Source of the DNA: Pseudoselenomonas ruminantium
GTDB lineage: Bacteria; Bacillota; Negativicutes; Selenomonadales; Selenomonadaceae
NCBI GenBank assembly: GCA_002448495.1
Contig: DJYL01000039.1
Span: forward strand, 1-17,528
DNA length: 17,528 bases
Reading direction: 5' to 3'
The position numbers were made by a program, and so were the translations under genes. Under the pieces are notes generated by a model. It had not been told where the DNA came from. It worked only from the letters and a program-made list of their open reading frames with translations, and searched no databases. Of the stretch, positions 1 through 8,394 are shown piece after piece (positions within the stretch are counted from its first letter, which is position 1; each line of letters opens with the position of its first letter).

Positions 1-1325
1 GCACCGAAAATCGTCGTTTCCAGAGAATGCATGATGGGGCCAATGATGAGGATACCCAGAATCATGGAGATGAACAGGGTAACAAACGGCGTAACAATCA
101 GGTCGATAATATCGGGAACTACCGTCTTGAGAGCCTTCTGCAGTTTCGCAGCAAAGATACCGAGAACAAGTGCCGGCAATACAGAACCCTGATAGCCGAC
201 AATCCCAATGGTCATGCCGAAGATTTCCATAGGAATGGGCTTCACATCACCACCGGCAACCGCCCAGGCATTCGGCAGCTGCGGGCCGACAAGCATAAGA
301 CCAAGAACCAGACCGATAACCGGCGTACCGCCGAAGCGTTTCATGGTCGACCAGCAAACGAGTGCCGGCAGGAAGATGAAGGCCGTATCCGTCAGAATCT
401 GGCTCAGCAGCAACACATTATCACTGAACTGCACGCCCAGGCTCTGTGCCGCACCGCGCAGGCCCATGAACAAACCAGTTGCCACCAGTACGGGAATGAT
501 GGGTACGAATACGTCACCCAGCGTACGGGAAATCTTCTGCAGCGGCGTCATCTGGGCATAAGCTTCTTCCTTATTGCTGACACCGGAGAAATTCGTGCCT
601 TTGACGAATTCTGCAAAGACCTTGTCCACAAAGCCCGTGCCCAGAATAATCTGGTACTGGGCTGCCGCAAAGAACTGGCCTTTTACGCCGTCAATGTTTT
701 CGATAGCTTTTTCGTCGATTTTGGACTTATCGTTAATGATGAGGCGCAGGCGCGTAGCGCAATGTTCTGCATTGCGTACGTTATCCATGCCGCCTACATA
801 TTTTTCAATGAGCTTGGCTACGCGGGCCTCTTTCGGCAGGTCAGCGTATTCGTCGTCAGCCGTCACCGTTTCGGCCTTAGCTTCAGCCGCAGCGGAAACA
901 ACTTCCTTATCGCCCAGAGCGATGGTGATTTTGTCAAATTCCGTGGAATTGGTTACAACAAAAGGCGTAGTAATGTCATAACCGGCAGCCTTGATGGCTT
1001 CGCCATCAAATTCCAGCAGCAGCTGGCCTTTTTTTACCGCTGCTCCCTGTTCCACATGCGCCGTGAAGTGCTCACCGTTCAGTTTGACGGTATCCAGACC
1101 AACATGAATCAGCAGGTCTTCACCATCAGCACCATGAATACCAATCGCATGTTTAGTTTCAAAAAAAACGGTAACTTCACCGTCAACAGGGGAATAAACC
1201 TTACCGTCCGGATTCTTCACTGCCGCACCAAAGCCCATGGCTCCGCTGGCAAAAGCCGGGTCATTCACCTGGGACAGTTCCACCAGTTCGCCATTAAGCG
1301 GGCTGTCCAAACGAATTTCCTTCAT
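1..1325 (-). CDS. PTS sugar permease EIIABC, sucrose-type (3' end beyond the window)
   Basis: A phosphotransferase-system permease that would take up and phosphorylate a sugar at the inner membrane. The first 441 residues are visible. An EIIA(Glc-like) domain occupies about 1-140, with the histidine pair H59 (ETKHAIGI) and H74 (LIHVGLDTV), the phospho-acceptor. A linker rich in Ala and Glu (about 141-165) follows. The EIIB domain spans about 166-240 with the phospho-cysteine C189 (NAEHCATRLR). The EIIC membrane domain starts near 265 and runs off the window. The EIIC stretch around 345-395 (GPQLPNAWAVAGG, GYQGSVLPAL) resembles sucrose permeases of the ScrA type, so sucrose is my best guess, with trehalose or a beta-glucoside as alternatives. 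The order A-B-C is unusual, since this family is normally B-C or B-C-A. The ATG at 1323-1325 is preceded by AAGGAGG at 8 nt. A long plus-strand frame over the same DNA is a shadow. Confidence 0.9.
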   Translation of the reverse strand, partial: MKEIRLDSPLNGELVELSQVNDPAFASGAMGFGAAVKNPDGKVYSPVDGEVTVFFETKHAIGIHGADGEDLLIHVGLDTVKLNGEHFTAHVEQGAAVKKGQLLLEFDGEAIKAAGYDITTPFVVTNSTEFDKITIALGDKEVVSAAAEAKAETVTADDEYADLPKEARVAKLIEKYVGGMDNVRNAEHCATRLRLIINDKSKIDEKAIENIDGVKGQFFAAAQYQIILGTGFVDKVFAEFVKGTNFSGVSNKEEAYAQMTPLQKISRTLGDVFVPIIPVLVATGLFMGLRGAAQSLGVQFSDNVLLLSQILTDTAFIFLPALVCWSTMKRFGGTPVIGLVLGLMLVGPQLPNAWAVAGGDVKPIPMEIFGMTIGIVGYQGSVLPALVLGIFAAKLQKALKTVVPDIIDLIVTPFVTLFISMILGILIIGPIMHSLETTIFG

Positions 1326-1381
1326 AGGAAAAGCCTCCTTCTAAATATTCGCGTCTTCAAAATATAATTCCTGCAAGGGTA

Positions 1382-1405
1382 AAATATGAAACCAATTTCA
1401 TATTT
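1382..1405. promoter_or_regulatory. Palindromic operator of the PTS gene
   Basis: A perfect 10-bp inverted repeat, AAATATGAAA and TTTCATATTT, separated by four bases. It lies just downstream of the -10 box, over the expected transcription start of the permease gene, so a bound repressor would block initiation. The core TGAAA-N4-TTTCA has the size and look of LacI-family sugar repressor sites but lacks their usual central CG. The repressor is not in the window. Confidence 0.7.
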
Positions 1406-1407
1406 AC

Positions 1408-1436
1408 AGTTTACAAGTTCTATATCACTTTGTCAA
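1408..1436 (-). promoter_or_regulatory. Sigma-A-type promoter of the PTS gene
   Basis: Read on the minus strand, a perfect -35 box TTGACA (1431-1436), a 17-nt spacer and the -10 box TAAACT (1408-1413). The start point falls near 1401, inside the palindromic operator. The leader to the ATG is about 75 nt. Confidence 0.7.
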
Positions 1437-1564
1437 GATTAAGATTGAAAAAATCGTCAAAATCGGTCAAAAGTACCTTTTTCTTGATAATGCGTACAGC
1501 CGGAACGGGGGCAAAAGGCCCGACTGCGCTAAGCCGCCCCGCCAGCCTCGAACCAAACAATCTT

Positions 1565-2893
1565 CTACTGTACAAGCAAGTCGCGGAACTTGGTGTATTC
1601 CTTCTGGAAGAACAGCTGCACGCTGTCTACCGGGCCGTTACGGTGCTTGGCCACGATGATTTCGGTAATGTTCTTGTTCTCCGTATCTTTATCGTAGTAA
1701 TCCTCGCGATAAAGGAACATAACGATATCCGCATCCTGCTCCAAGGAACCGGATTCACGCAGGTCGGAGAGCATCGGCTTTTTGATCTGACGGCTTTCCA
1801 CGGAACGGGAAAGCTGCGAGAGCGCAATAACCGGCACGTCGAGTTCACGCGCCAATGCTTTTAGAGAACGGGAAATCTCGGAGATTTCCTGCTGACGGTT
1901 GTCGCTGTTCTTGCTGGCCCGCCCCTGCATAAGCTGCAAATAGTCAATGATAATGAGGTCAAGCCCATGTTCAGCTTTGAGGCGCCGCGCCTTGGAACGC
2001 AGTTCCATAACCGTGATGCCGGCCGTATCGTCAATGTAGATAGGCGCCCGGCTCATGCGGTCGGCCACGCCTACAAGTTTATTCCACTCCACCTCATCCA
2101 ACTGACCGGTGCGGAGACGGGAAGCATCTATTCCCCCTTCGGAACAGAGCATGCGCTGCATGAGCTGCTCCTTGCTCATTTCGAGCGAGAAGAACGCCAC
2201 ATTGCCGCCATGCAAACCAACATAGCTGGCGATATTCAAGGTAAACGCCGTCTTACCCATAGACGGACGTGCTGCCACAAGGATGAGGTCGGACTTCTGC
2301 AGCCCCGCCGTGAGCTTATCCAAATCCTTAAACCCGGAACTCAGCCCCGTAAGCCCGCCCTTAGACTCATAGAGCACGTTGATGCGCTCAAAGGTACGCA
2401 TGACGATATTCTTCATGGGTTCAAAGGCACCGCCGCCCTGACGGCTGGCGACCGCGAGAATCTTCTTCTCTGCCTCGTCCATGATGTCTTCCACTTCGTC
2501 ACTGTCCTCATAAGCTTTGCCCGCAATCTCCGTAGCCACATTAATGAGGTTTCTGAGTTCCGCCTTTTCCTTGACGATTTTCGCGTGATAGCTTACATTG
2601 GCAGCCGTAGCCACGATATTGGCCAGCTGGGTGATAAAGCCCAAACCGCCCACCTTGTCGAGCATATCGGTCTTGCGCAGCTCCTCAGTCAGTGTTACAA
2701 GGTCCACCGCTTCATCATTGTTCTGCAGGCGCACCATGGCCTCATAGATAATACGGTGCGTTTCCCGATAGAAGTCATCCGGCTGCAGGATTTCCTGCAC
2801 CTCAATGATGGCCTCTTTTTTGATGAGCATTGCCCCCAAAACCGCCTGTTCGGCTTCGATATTCTGTGGGGGCACCCGTTCTGGTAATGCCAT
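1565..2893 (-). CDS. dnaB: Replicative DNA helicase DnaB
   Basis: The hexameric 5'-3' helicase that unwinds DNA at the replication fork (called DnaC in Bacillus). At 442 residues it has the normal family length. The N-terminal helical domain (about 8-110) opens with PPQNIEAEQAVLG. The RecA-like motor domain follows from about 180, with Walker A ARPSMGKT at 208-215, Walker B DLIIIDYLQL at 312-321, and the C-terminal segment SDLRESGSLEQDADIVMFLYR (376-396). No intein interrupts it. It is the last gene of the minus-strand operon. Its ATG lies 5 nt after the lon stop, and its ribosome site AAAGAGGAG is formed by the last lon codons, so translation is probably coupled. I see no convincing hairpin terminator in the 240 nt before the PTS gene. 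Confidence 0.97.
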   Translation of the reverse strand: MALPERVPPQNIEAEQAVLGAMLIKKEAIIEVQEILQPDDFYRETHRIIYEAMVRLQNNDEAVDLVTLTEELRKTDMLDKVGGLGFITQLANIVATAANVSYHAKIVKEKAELRNLINVATEIAGKAYEDSDEVEDIMDEAEKKILAVASRQGGGAFEPMKNIVMRTFERINVLYESKGGLTGLSSGFKDLDKLTAGLQKSDLILVAARPSMGKTAFTLNIASYVGLHGGNVAFFSLEMSKEQLMQRMLCSEGGIDASRLRTGQLDEVEWNKLVGVADRMSRAPIYIDDTAGITVMELRSKARRLKAEHGLDLIIIDYLQLMQGRASKNSDNRQQEISEISRSLKALARELDVPVIALSQLSRSVESRQIKKPMLSDLRESGSLEQDADIVMFLYREDYYDKDTENKNITEIIVAKHRNGPVDSVQLFFQKEYTKFRDLLVQ

Positions 2894-2898
2894 GTTCC

Positions 2899-4881
2899 TT
2901 ACTCCTCTTTACTTTCCGCCTCGAAGATATAAGCAAAGGCTTCCTCTGCCGTCGCGACGGGATGTATATCTAACCCCAAATGTTCCTTGGGGATATCCTT
3001 GCTGTTTTCCTTGGGGATAACCAGCGTTTTTATGCCCGTTTGTTTGGCTCCATAGGCTTTTTCAAAGACCCCGCCTACAGGCCGCACCCGGCCAGCCAGC
3101 GAAATTTCGCCCGTCACGGCTACATCCTGACGGATTTTGCGCCCCGTAACCGCACTGGTAATAACCGCCAGAATCGCCGTACCTGCACTGGGGCCGTCAA
3201 TATTGCCGCCGCCGATGACATTGATATGCACATCATAGTCGTGCAAATCCTTCCCCGTCAGCTGCCGCATAACGGAGGCGGCATTGAAGACAGAATCCTT
3301 GGCCATGGAACCGGCGGTTTCGTTGAAGCGCACCGTCCCCTTGCCTTTTTCCTTTGCGGGGAATGCTACAGCCTCAATCTCAATGGCCGAACCTAAGAAG
3401 CCCGCCACGCCAAGGCCAAAAATATGCCCCTGCAGAGCTGTATCCGAAGCTTTTTTTGTCACATACGGAGTCAGACGGCTGACCTGCGTCACCTCATAAA
3501 TATCTGCCTTGCTGATTTCGACAACGGGGCCGTTTTCCGTCCCCAAATCCTCGACCTTGAAATCCTCGCCGACGCCGCAGCGCTCCAAGGCAAGACTGTA
3601 GGCATCCGCCAGAATATTGATGGCCTTGCGCCCTTCAATGGTGTACTCACTGATTAGACCAGCCACTTCATCGCTGACCTCCACATGGAGCTTTTCCGCC
3701 GCATTGCGCACAATCTGCTGAATATGCTTCGGCGTCAGCGGTTCAAAATAAATCTCGGCACAGCGGGAACGCAGGGCAGGATTGATATGCCCTGCATCGC
3801 GCGTGGTTGCACCAATCAGCACAAAATCTGCCGGTGCGCCTTCTTCAAAGAGTTTTTTGATATAAGGCGGCACCTTGGGGTCTGTGGGGTCATAATAGGC
3901 GGACTCAAAGTAGGCCCGCTTATCCTCCAGCACCTTCAACAGTTTATTCTGCAGCATCTCATCCATTTCGCCGATTTCATCAATAAACAGGATGCCGCCA
4001 TGAGCATCCGTCACCAGTCCCGGCTTTGGTTCGGGGATACCGCTGTCCGCCAGATTCTTCTGCGCGCCCTGATAGATGGGGTCATGAACGGAACCCAGCA
4101 AGGGATTCGTGATATCCCGCGGGTCCCAACGCAAAGTCGTACCATCCGTTTCCACGAAAGGCGCTTCTTCGCCAAAGGGCGATACGGCCTTTTTCTTGGC
4201 GGCTTCGAGCACCAAGCGGGCTGCCGTAGTCTTACCGACCCCCGGCGGGCCATACAGCAACAAATGCTGGGGATAGGGTGAACTTAATTTGGCCATCAAC
4301 GACTTGACCGCCCGTTCCTGCCCCACGATTTCCGAAAAGTCCTGCGGACGCAGAAGCTCCATAATGGACTGGGTCAGCTTGATGCTTTCGAGCTTTTCCA
4401 GCTTCTCCCGCTTTTCCTTATCCTGCGGGGACTCATTGCCGCCTTTTTCGTCCTTTATCACCTGCTGGCGAATATCGTTGACGTAATCTGCGTGCTCTTT
4501 CTCCAGCTTCTCATTGACCTTCTTTTCAATGCTGTCTTCCACATTGCGGCGTGCCACAATGTCCGCTACCCGCTCAGACAGGGCTTCCATAATCGCTGGC
4601 ACCTGTTCCGGTTTCGGTGCAGGATTAATTAAGGGGTCTTCGCCCAAAATACGCTGCAAAGCCAACACCCGGTCACAAGGGTCAGCCGAGCGCATCAAAT
4701 CCAATGCCTTCATCTTACCCGCCTGAATCACCAGTTTTTCCGTGCCCATGACATCCACCAGAATGGCATAGAGTGCCTCAATCTGCCTGTCCAGCGGGGT
4801 TGCACTGCGTGAAGCAGGAGCAGGCAATGCCTGCTCCTGTTTTTTCGTAAATAAATTGCGAATATAATCCAGTAATTTCAT
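2899..4881 (-). CDS. Lon-family ATP-dependent serine protease (LonB/LonC type)
   Basis: A cytoplasmic protease that uses ATP to unfold and degrade damaged or regulatory proteins. The 660 residues begin with a family-specific region rich in charged helix (about 100-170, probable coiled coil) instead of the large Lon substrate-binding domain. The AAA+ module has Walker A GPPGVGKT at 211-218 and Walker B ILFIDE at 297-302. The C-terminal protease domain carries the Ser-Lys dyad, S565 in DGPSAG and K608 in GGVFEKAYGAK, 43 residues apart as in E. coli Lon (S679/K722). I see no membrane-spanning segment, unlike LonB of Bacillus spores. The intact Walker motifs argue for true ATP dependence. The ATG starts 2 nt after the rplI stop. 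Placement between rplI and dnaB fits Negativicutes gene order. LonB versus LonC naming is uncertain. Confidence 0.93.
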   Translation of the reverse strand: MKLLDYIRNLFTKKQEQALPAPASRSATPLDRQIEALYAILVDVMGTEKLVIQAGKMKALDLMRSADPCDRVLALQRILGEDPLINPAPKPEQVPAIMEALSERVADIVARRNVEDSIEKKVNEKLEKEHADYVNDIRQQVIKDEKGGNESPQDKEKREKLEKLESIKLTQSIMELLRPQDFSEIVGQERAVKSLMAKLSSPYPQHLLLYGPPGVGKTTAARLVLEAAKKKAVSPFGEEAPFVETDGTTLRWDPRDITNPLLGSVHDPIYQGAQKNLADSGIPEPKPGLVTDAHGGILFIDEIGEMDEMLQNKLLKVLEDKRAYFESAYYDPTDPKVPPYIKKLFEEGAPADFVLIGATTRDAGHINPALRSRCAEIYFEPLTPKHIQQIVRNAAEKLHVEVSDEVAGLISEYTIEGRKAINILADAYSLALERCGVGEDFKVEDLGTENGPVVEISKADIYEVTQVSRLTPYVTKKASDTALQGHIFGLGVAGFLGSAIEIEAVAFPAKEKGKGTVRFNETAGSMAKDSVFNAASVMRQLTGKDLHDYDVHINVIGGGNIDGPSAGTAILAVITSAVTGRKIRQDVAVTGEISLAGRVRPVGGVFEKAYGAKQTGIKTLVIPKENSKDIPKEHLGLDIHPVATAEEAFAYIFEAESKEE

Positions 4882-4883
4882 AA

Positions 4884-5327
4884 TCAGCCTGCCACTACAT
4901 TGACCTTAATCGTACTGGTAATCGAAGGATGTACCTTGATTACCGCTTCGTATTCGCCGGCACCGGTAACTTCACCCTTGATGGAGATTTTACGACGGTC
5001 AATATCAATCTTTTCCTTCTTCAGTGCATCCGCCACATCTTTGCCCGTTACGGAACCAAAGAGCTTGCCGTTTTCGCCGATTTTTACCGGAATCGTCACC
5101 GAAACCTTTTCGAGCTGCGCAGCCATAAGCTTGGCTTCATCCGTTGCCATGGCCTCCTTGCGGGCCTTGGAACCGGCCTGTGCCTTGGCCACATTCATGT
5201 TTTCTGCATTGGCGAGCACCGCTGCCTTGCGGGGCAAGAGGAAGTTACGGCCGTAGCCTTCGGAAACCTCCACGATTTCACCTTTTTTGCCTAATTTTTT
5301 AACGTCCTGCTGCAGAATCACTTTCAT
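4884..5327 (-). CDS. rplI: 50S ribosomal protein L9
   Basis: Ribosomal protein L9, which binds 23S rRNA near the L1 stalk and helps keep the reading frame. The 147 residues show the N-terminal RNA-binding domain with the signature GYGRNFLLPRKAA (24-36), a long charged linker helix, and the C-terminal domain with GENGKLFGSVT (84-94). I chose the ATG at 5325-5327 (MKVILQQDV), not the one three codons upstream. L9 proteins start with MKVIL, and GAGGAG lies about 10 nt before this ATG but only 1 nt before the upstream one. The gene starts inside the 3' end of gdpP, overlapping it by 29 nt in another frame, and ends 2 nt before lon. This implies coupled translation. Confidence 0.97.
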   Translation of the reverse strand: MKVILQQDVKKLGKKGEIVEVSEGYGRNFLLPRKAAVLANAENMNVAKAQAGSKARKEAMATDEAKLMAAQLEKVSVTIPVKIGENGKLFGSVTGKDVADALKKEKIDIDRRKISIKGEVTGAGEYEAVIKVHPSITSTIKVNVVAG

Positions 5328-7308
5328 CTTTATCATTCTCCTCTATATATTTTTCACTGATTTCAATAACTTTGGCCTTAATATCCGCCAAAGCAGCGTC
5401 CTTGACCTGTGCGCCGGCCACATTCTGATGGCCGCCGCCGCCCAGTGCTTCCATAATAACCTGCACATTGAGGTCTCCCGTGGAACGTGCACTCAGCCCC
5501 ACCGTATTCTCATTGAGCTGGAAAATCAGGATGCTCATGCGCACATTTTCAATGCGCAGCAGACCATCTGCGGCCTGTGCCGCAATGACCTGAATATTGG
5601 GCATCTGCTCCGGAATGGTGGAAATAATCAGCCCGCCGGGGAAAAGTTCCGCGCGCGCCTTGGTTTTGGCCAATGCCACGGTCGTTTCGTAATCGGAACG
5701 GAACAGGTGCCGCACCATCACGGGGTCAGCCCCGCTGCGCCGGAGAAAAGCCGCCGCATCAAAGGTACGCACCCCGGTCTGGATGGCAAAGTTCTTGGTG
5801 TCCACCACAATGCCGGAGTACAACGCAGTAGCATCCAGCCGCCCCAGACGAATATCCTCACCAAAATACATCAAAAGCTCCGTAATCAGTTCACTGGTAG
5901 AACTGGCGCCCGGCTCAATATACACCAACAGCGGATTCTTGATGAAATTCTCACTGCGGCGATGATGGTCGATCACCACGACCTGATGCACTCTTTCCAG
6001 CAGCGTGGGATCTGCCACCAAATGTGGAATATGCGTATCCACTACAATAAGTACAGGATTTAAGGCCGTGGAATTTTTGATATCCATGGCATGTGCAAAC
6101 ACGCCCTCATATTCTTCCTTATCTTTAAGCAAATCCTGAAATTTATCAATGCCATCATTCATATCGGACAGGACAATATGATAACTCTTTTCCAACTGTC
6201 GAGCCATCTTGGCTACGCCCATGGCCGCGCCAAAACAGTCAAAGTCCTCATTGTGATGCCCCATAATGTAAATTTCGTCGGAACCTTCCATGATTTCCCG
6301 CAGGGCATGCGCCACCACTCTGGCCTTAACGCGCGTATGTTTTTCCACAGCTTTGGCTCTGCCGCCAAAAAACTGGGTCTTGCCATTCATCTGCACAGCC
6401 ACCTGGTCGCCGCCTCGGCCCAAGGCCAAATCAAGGCCGGCCTGCGCCTGCGCGCCCAGCTCTGCCATCGTCTGATTTTCGGCCACGGCGATACCCATGG
6501 ACAGGGTTACAGGCAGGCGGTTCGTACTCTGAAGCTGCCGCGCCTTGTCCAGCACATCGAATTTTTCATTCATCGCCTGATCAAGCCCCGCCCGTGTAAG
6601 AATCACCACATAAAGGTCTTCACTGACCCTGCGCATAAAGCCGCCCAGATTTTTCATCCACTTGTCAATGGTCTGATTGACCGCCAGCAGCAATGATGTA
6701 CGTTCTGCTTCCGTCTGCCCCTGCATGACTTCATCATAGTTATCAATCTGGATATATACCAATACCGTACGGCTCTGCTGATAGGTCGTTTTCAACTGCT
6801 CATGACTGGTTACATCCTGAATATAAAGGGTCATCAGCGGTTCCTGACGAGGAGCCATCTGCACCGGATGATAATATACATGGTAATACTTATCGGAATT
6901 GGCAAATACATACTCGCCTTCCTGTCCCCATATTGGTACCACAATGATGCCCGGCAACAAGTCCTTTACATCGGTATCCTGTTCCGGCTTTGTCCCAAAA
7001 TACACGCCCATGCGGTCATTACACCACTGAATGCGCCCATCTTCATTGACAATCATAATGGCCTGCGGCAGCTCATCCACTGCATAATTGAGCATTTCAT
7101 TGATATTGCGCACCACATTGCGGCAATACCGTTCAAAACGTCTTGAGCGGTCTGCGCACCGTTCCCGCGCAAAAGAAGCCAACGCCAGCCACACCAGAGA
7201 AGCAATGGCTGCAATATAAATATTGTAGTAAGACAACACGCCGATAAGCACCAGCATAATCAGCAAATGTATCGTTAAATCTACCCATGCCGAAAGATTT
7301 CGTGGCAT
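5299..7308 (-). CDS. gdpP: Membrane-bound c-di-AMP phosphodiesterase GdpP (DHH-DHHA1, YybT type)
   Basis: Likely hydrolyses cyclic di-AMP to pApA at the membrane and so helps set potassium and osmotic balance and wall stress responses. The 669 residues follow the GdpP plan: two membrane helices (about 10-46), a PAS-like sensor region (about 65-170), a degenerate GGDEF domain (about 180-310) whose signature is replaced by SEDLYVV, then DHH and DHHA1. The catalytic metal ligands are visible: H351, D355, D357 (GHHNEDFD), D424 (VVDTH), D447-H448-H449 and D503. The DHHA1 substrate loop is GGGGHQ near 623-628. The degenerate GGDEF rules out diguanylate cyclase activity. The start at 7308 follows GAGGTG at about 7 nt and lies 10 nt after the yybS stop. 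The last codons overlap the start of rplI. Confidence 0.95.
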   Translation of the reverse strand: MPRNLSAWVDLTIHLLIMLVLIGVLSYYNIYIAAIASLVWLALASFARERCADRSRRFERYCRNVVRNINEMLNYAVDELPQAIMIVNEDGRIQWCNDRMGVYFGTKPEQDTDVKDLLPGIIVVPIWGQEGEYVFANSDKYYHVYYHPVQMAPRQEPLMTLYIQDVTSHEQLKTTYQQSRTVLVYIQIDNYDEVMQGQTEAERTSLLLAVNQTIDKWMKNLGGFMRRVSEDLYVVILTRAGLDQAMNEKFDVLDKARQLQSTNRLPVTLSMGIAVAENQTMAELGAQAQAGLDLALGRGGDQVAVQMNGKTQFFGGRAKAVEKHTRVKARVVAHALREIMEGSDEIYIMGHHNEDFDCFGAAMGVAKMARQLEKSYHIVLSDMNDGIDKFQDLLKDKEEYEGVFAHAMDIKNSTALNPVLIVVDTHIPHLVADPTLLERVHQVVVIDHHRRSENFIKNPLLVYIEPGASSTSELITELLMYFGEDIRLGRLDATALYSGIVVDTKNFAIQTGVRTFDAAAFLRRSGADPVMVRHLFRSDYETTVALAKTKARAELFPGGLIISTIPEQMPNIQVIAAQAADGLLRIENVRMSILIFQLNENTVGLSARSTGDLNVQVIMEALGGGGHQNVAGAQVKDAALADIKAKVIEISEKYIEENDKDESDSAAGR

Positions 7309-7318
7309 TTAGCGCACC

Positions 7319-8281
7319 TCATTTCTGCTTGCGGGCTGCGAACCGCCGCCGATAATCAAAGAGCATATCGATAAGTCCCGTCATGGCTGCGACCTGTGCC
7401 AAAAAGGGATTCATCAAAATAAACACATAAAATACAATCCGCAGGAACAGCTTTACCTTGAAATGCCGGAACAAGCAATGCACCAGCACCAGCCCCTGCA
7501 CCAATCCTGCGATAATCGCCAAAGCATTGGCGTTCAGGGACAACTGGTAAAGCCACATAATCTGCCGGGTTCCGCCCCAGTAAAGCCCCACCAGCGCAAA
7601 ACCAAACAGATACAAAAATCCCTGCGGCAAACGCCACTCATGAATAGCAGGGAACTGCGGAACAGAATGCCCAAGCCGCCGCAAAACTTTGCTGCCGGAA
7701 ATATAGGCTGCTGCCGCATAGAGAAGCCCCATCAGGATAAAGACCAGAGGGAACAAATAATTGAGCATTTTCATGCCCTGCTCAATATCCGAGCGCGCCT
7801 GTGCCAAATCCGCCTCGTTCATGCCCAGGCTTTCATAAACCTGAAATGTTGAGTCAAAAGACGATTGCAGCAGCTCCACCTGCATAGCCAGCGGATTCAC
7901 ATCCGTAACCAACAGCAAAAGTCCGACCGCCGCCAACTGTCCGGCAATAGCCGCCAGCAGCGTCAGCATAAAAGACCTGACGCCCGGCCATCCCTGAGCA
8001 AAGGCCCACCCCAAAAGGAGCCCTGCCGGAGCAAAGGCAACAACCAACCGCAGGGAAAGCAGAGGTTCCACCAACAGCCCCACCAGTATACCGGCGGCTG
8101 CCGTTGCCATAATGCCCCAACGCAAGCCGTGGCGCACCACCAAAACAATCAGCGGCAGAGGCCAGAACAACACCAGCAAAAAACCGATAAAAGGCAAATA
8201 AACCGCCATCAGCGCCAGCACCACACTGAGCGCCGTCAAGAGTCCGCTCTCCGTCAAGGGAGTGATTCTATGTTGATTCAT
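7319..8281 (-). CDS. YybS-like DUF2232 membrane protein
   Basis: A 320-residue polytopic inner-membrane protein of the DUF2232/YybS family, with about eight hydrophobic helices. The region between helices around 135-170 is polar and probably exposed. The family-typical stretch FPAIHEWRLPQGF lies at 210-222, before the next helix. The molecular function is unknown. In firmicutes it travels with gdpP and rplI, as here, which hints at a link to the same operon but proves nothing. It is the first gene of the housekeeping operon: the ATG at 8279-8281 is preceded by AAAGGA at about 8 nt and by a strong promoter. The rpsF-ssb-rpsR genes that often lie nearby in firmicutes are not upstream. Confidence 0.85.
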   Translation of the reverse strand: MNQHRITPLTESGLLTALSVVLALMAVYLPFIGFLLVLFWPLPLIVLVVRHGLRWGIMATAAAGILVGLLVEPLLSLRLVVAFAPAGLLLGWAFAQGWPGVRSFMLTLLAAIAGQLAAVGLLLLVTDVNPLAMQVELLQSSFDSTFQVYESLGMNEADLAQARSDIEQGMKMLNYLFPLVFILMGLLYAAAAYISGSKVLRRLGHSVPQFPAIHEWRLPQGFLYLFGFALVGLYWGGTRQIMWLYQLSLNANALAIIAGLVQGLVLVHCLFRHFKVKLFLRIVFYVFILMNPFLAQVAAMTGLIDMLFDYRRRFAARKQK

Positions 8282-8311
8282 ATTGTCATCCTTTCATTAA
8301 AACCACATTAC

Positions 8312-8340
8312 ATTATAGCAGATACTCTATCTTATGTCTT
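8312..8340 (-). promoter_or_regulatory. Promoter of the yybS-gdpP-rplI-lon-dnaB operon
   Basis: Read on the minus strand: -35 AAGACA (8335-8340), 17 nt, then a perfect -10 TATAAT (8312-8317) extended by TGC just upstream. Transcription would start near 8305 with a leader of about 25 nt. No other convincing promoter is visible within the tightly packed operon. Confidence 0.75.
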
Positions 8341-8394
8341 GCAAGCAGGTACTAATTGTTTGACCGCAGAAAGGATAAGGCATATGAAGACCTC

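Noticed and set aside
180..310. The degenerate GGDEF in GdpP as an active diguanylate cyclase
   Set aside because: These are residue positions in the GdpP protein. The GGDEF signature is SEDLYVV, as in other GdpP proteins, so cyclase activity is not expected.
27..1367. A 446-codon open frame on the plus strand
   Set aside because: It lies antisense to the PTS permease, has no ribosome site, and its product is low-complexity in character (rich in Asn, Gln, His, Arg) with no family features. The minus strand gives a complete EIIA-EIIB-EIIC reading.
1441..1564. A terminator for dnaB
   Set aside because: Only a 4-bp GGGC/GCCC stem without a T-run is visible, too weak to call.
1967..2887. A 306-codon plus-strand frame over dnaB
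   Set aside because: Shadow of dnaB, which has all helicase motifs on the minus strand. No ribosome site, no recognisable domain.
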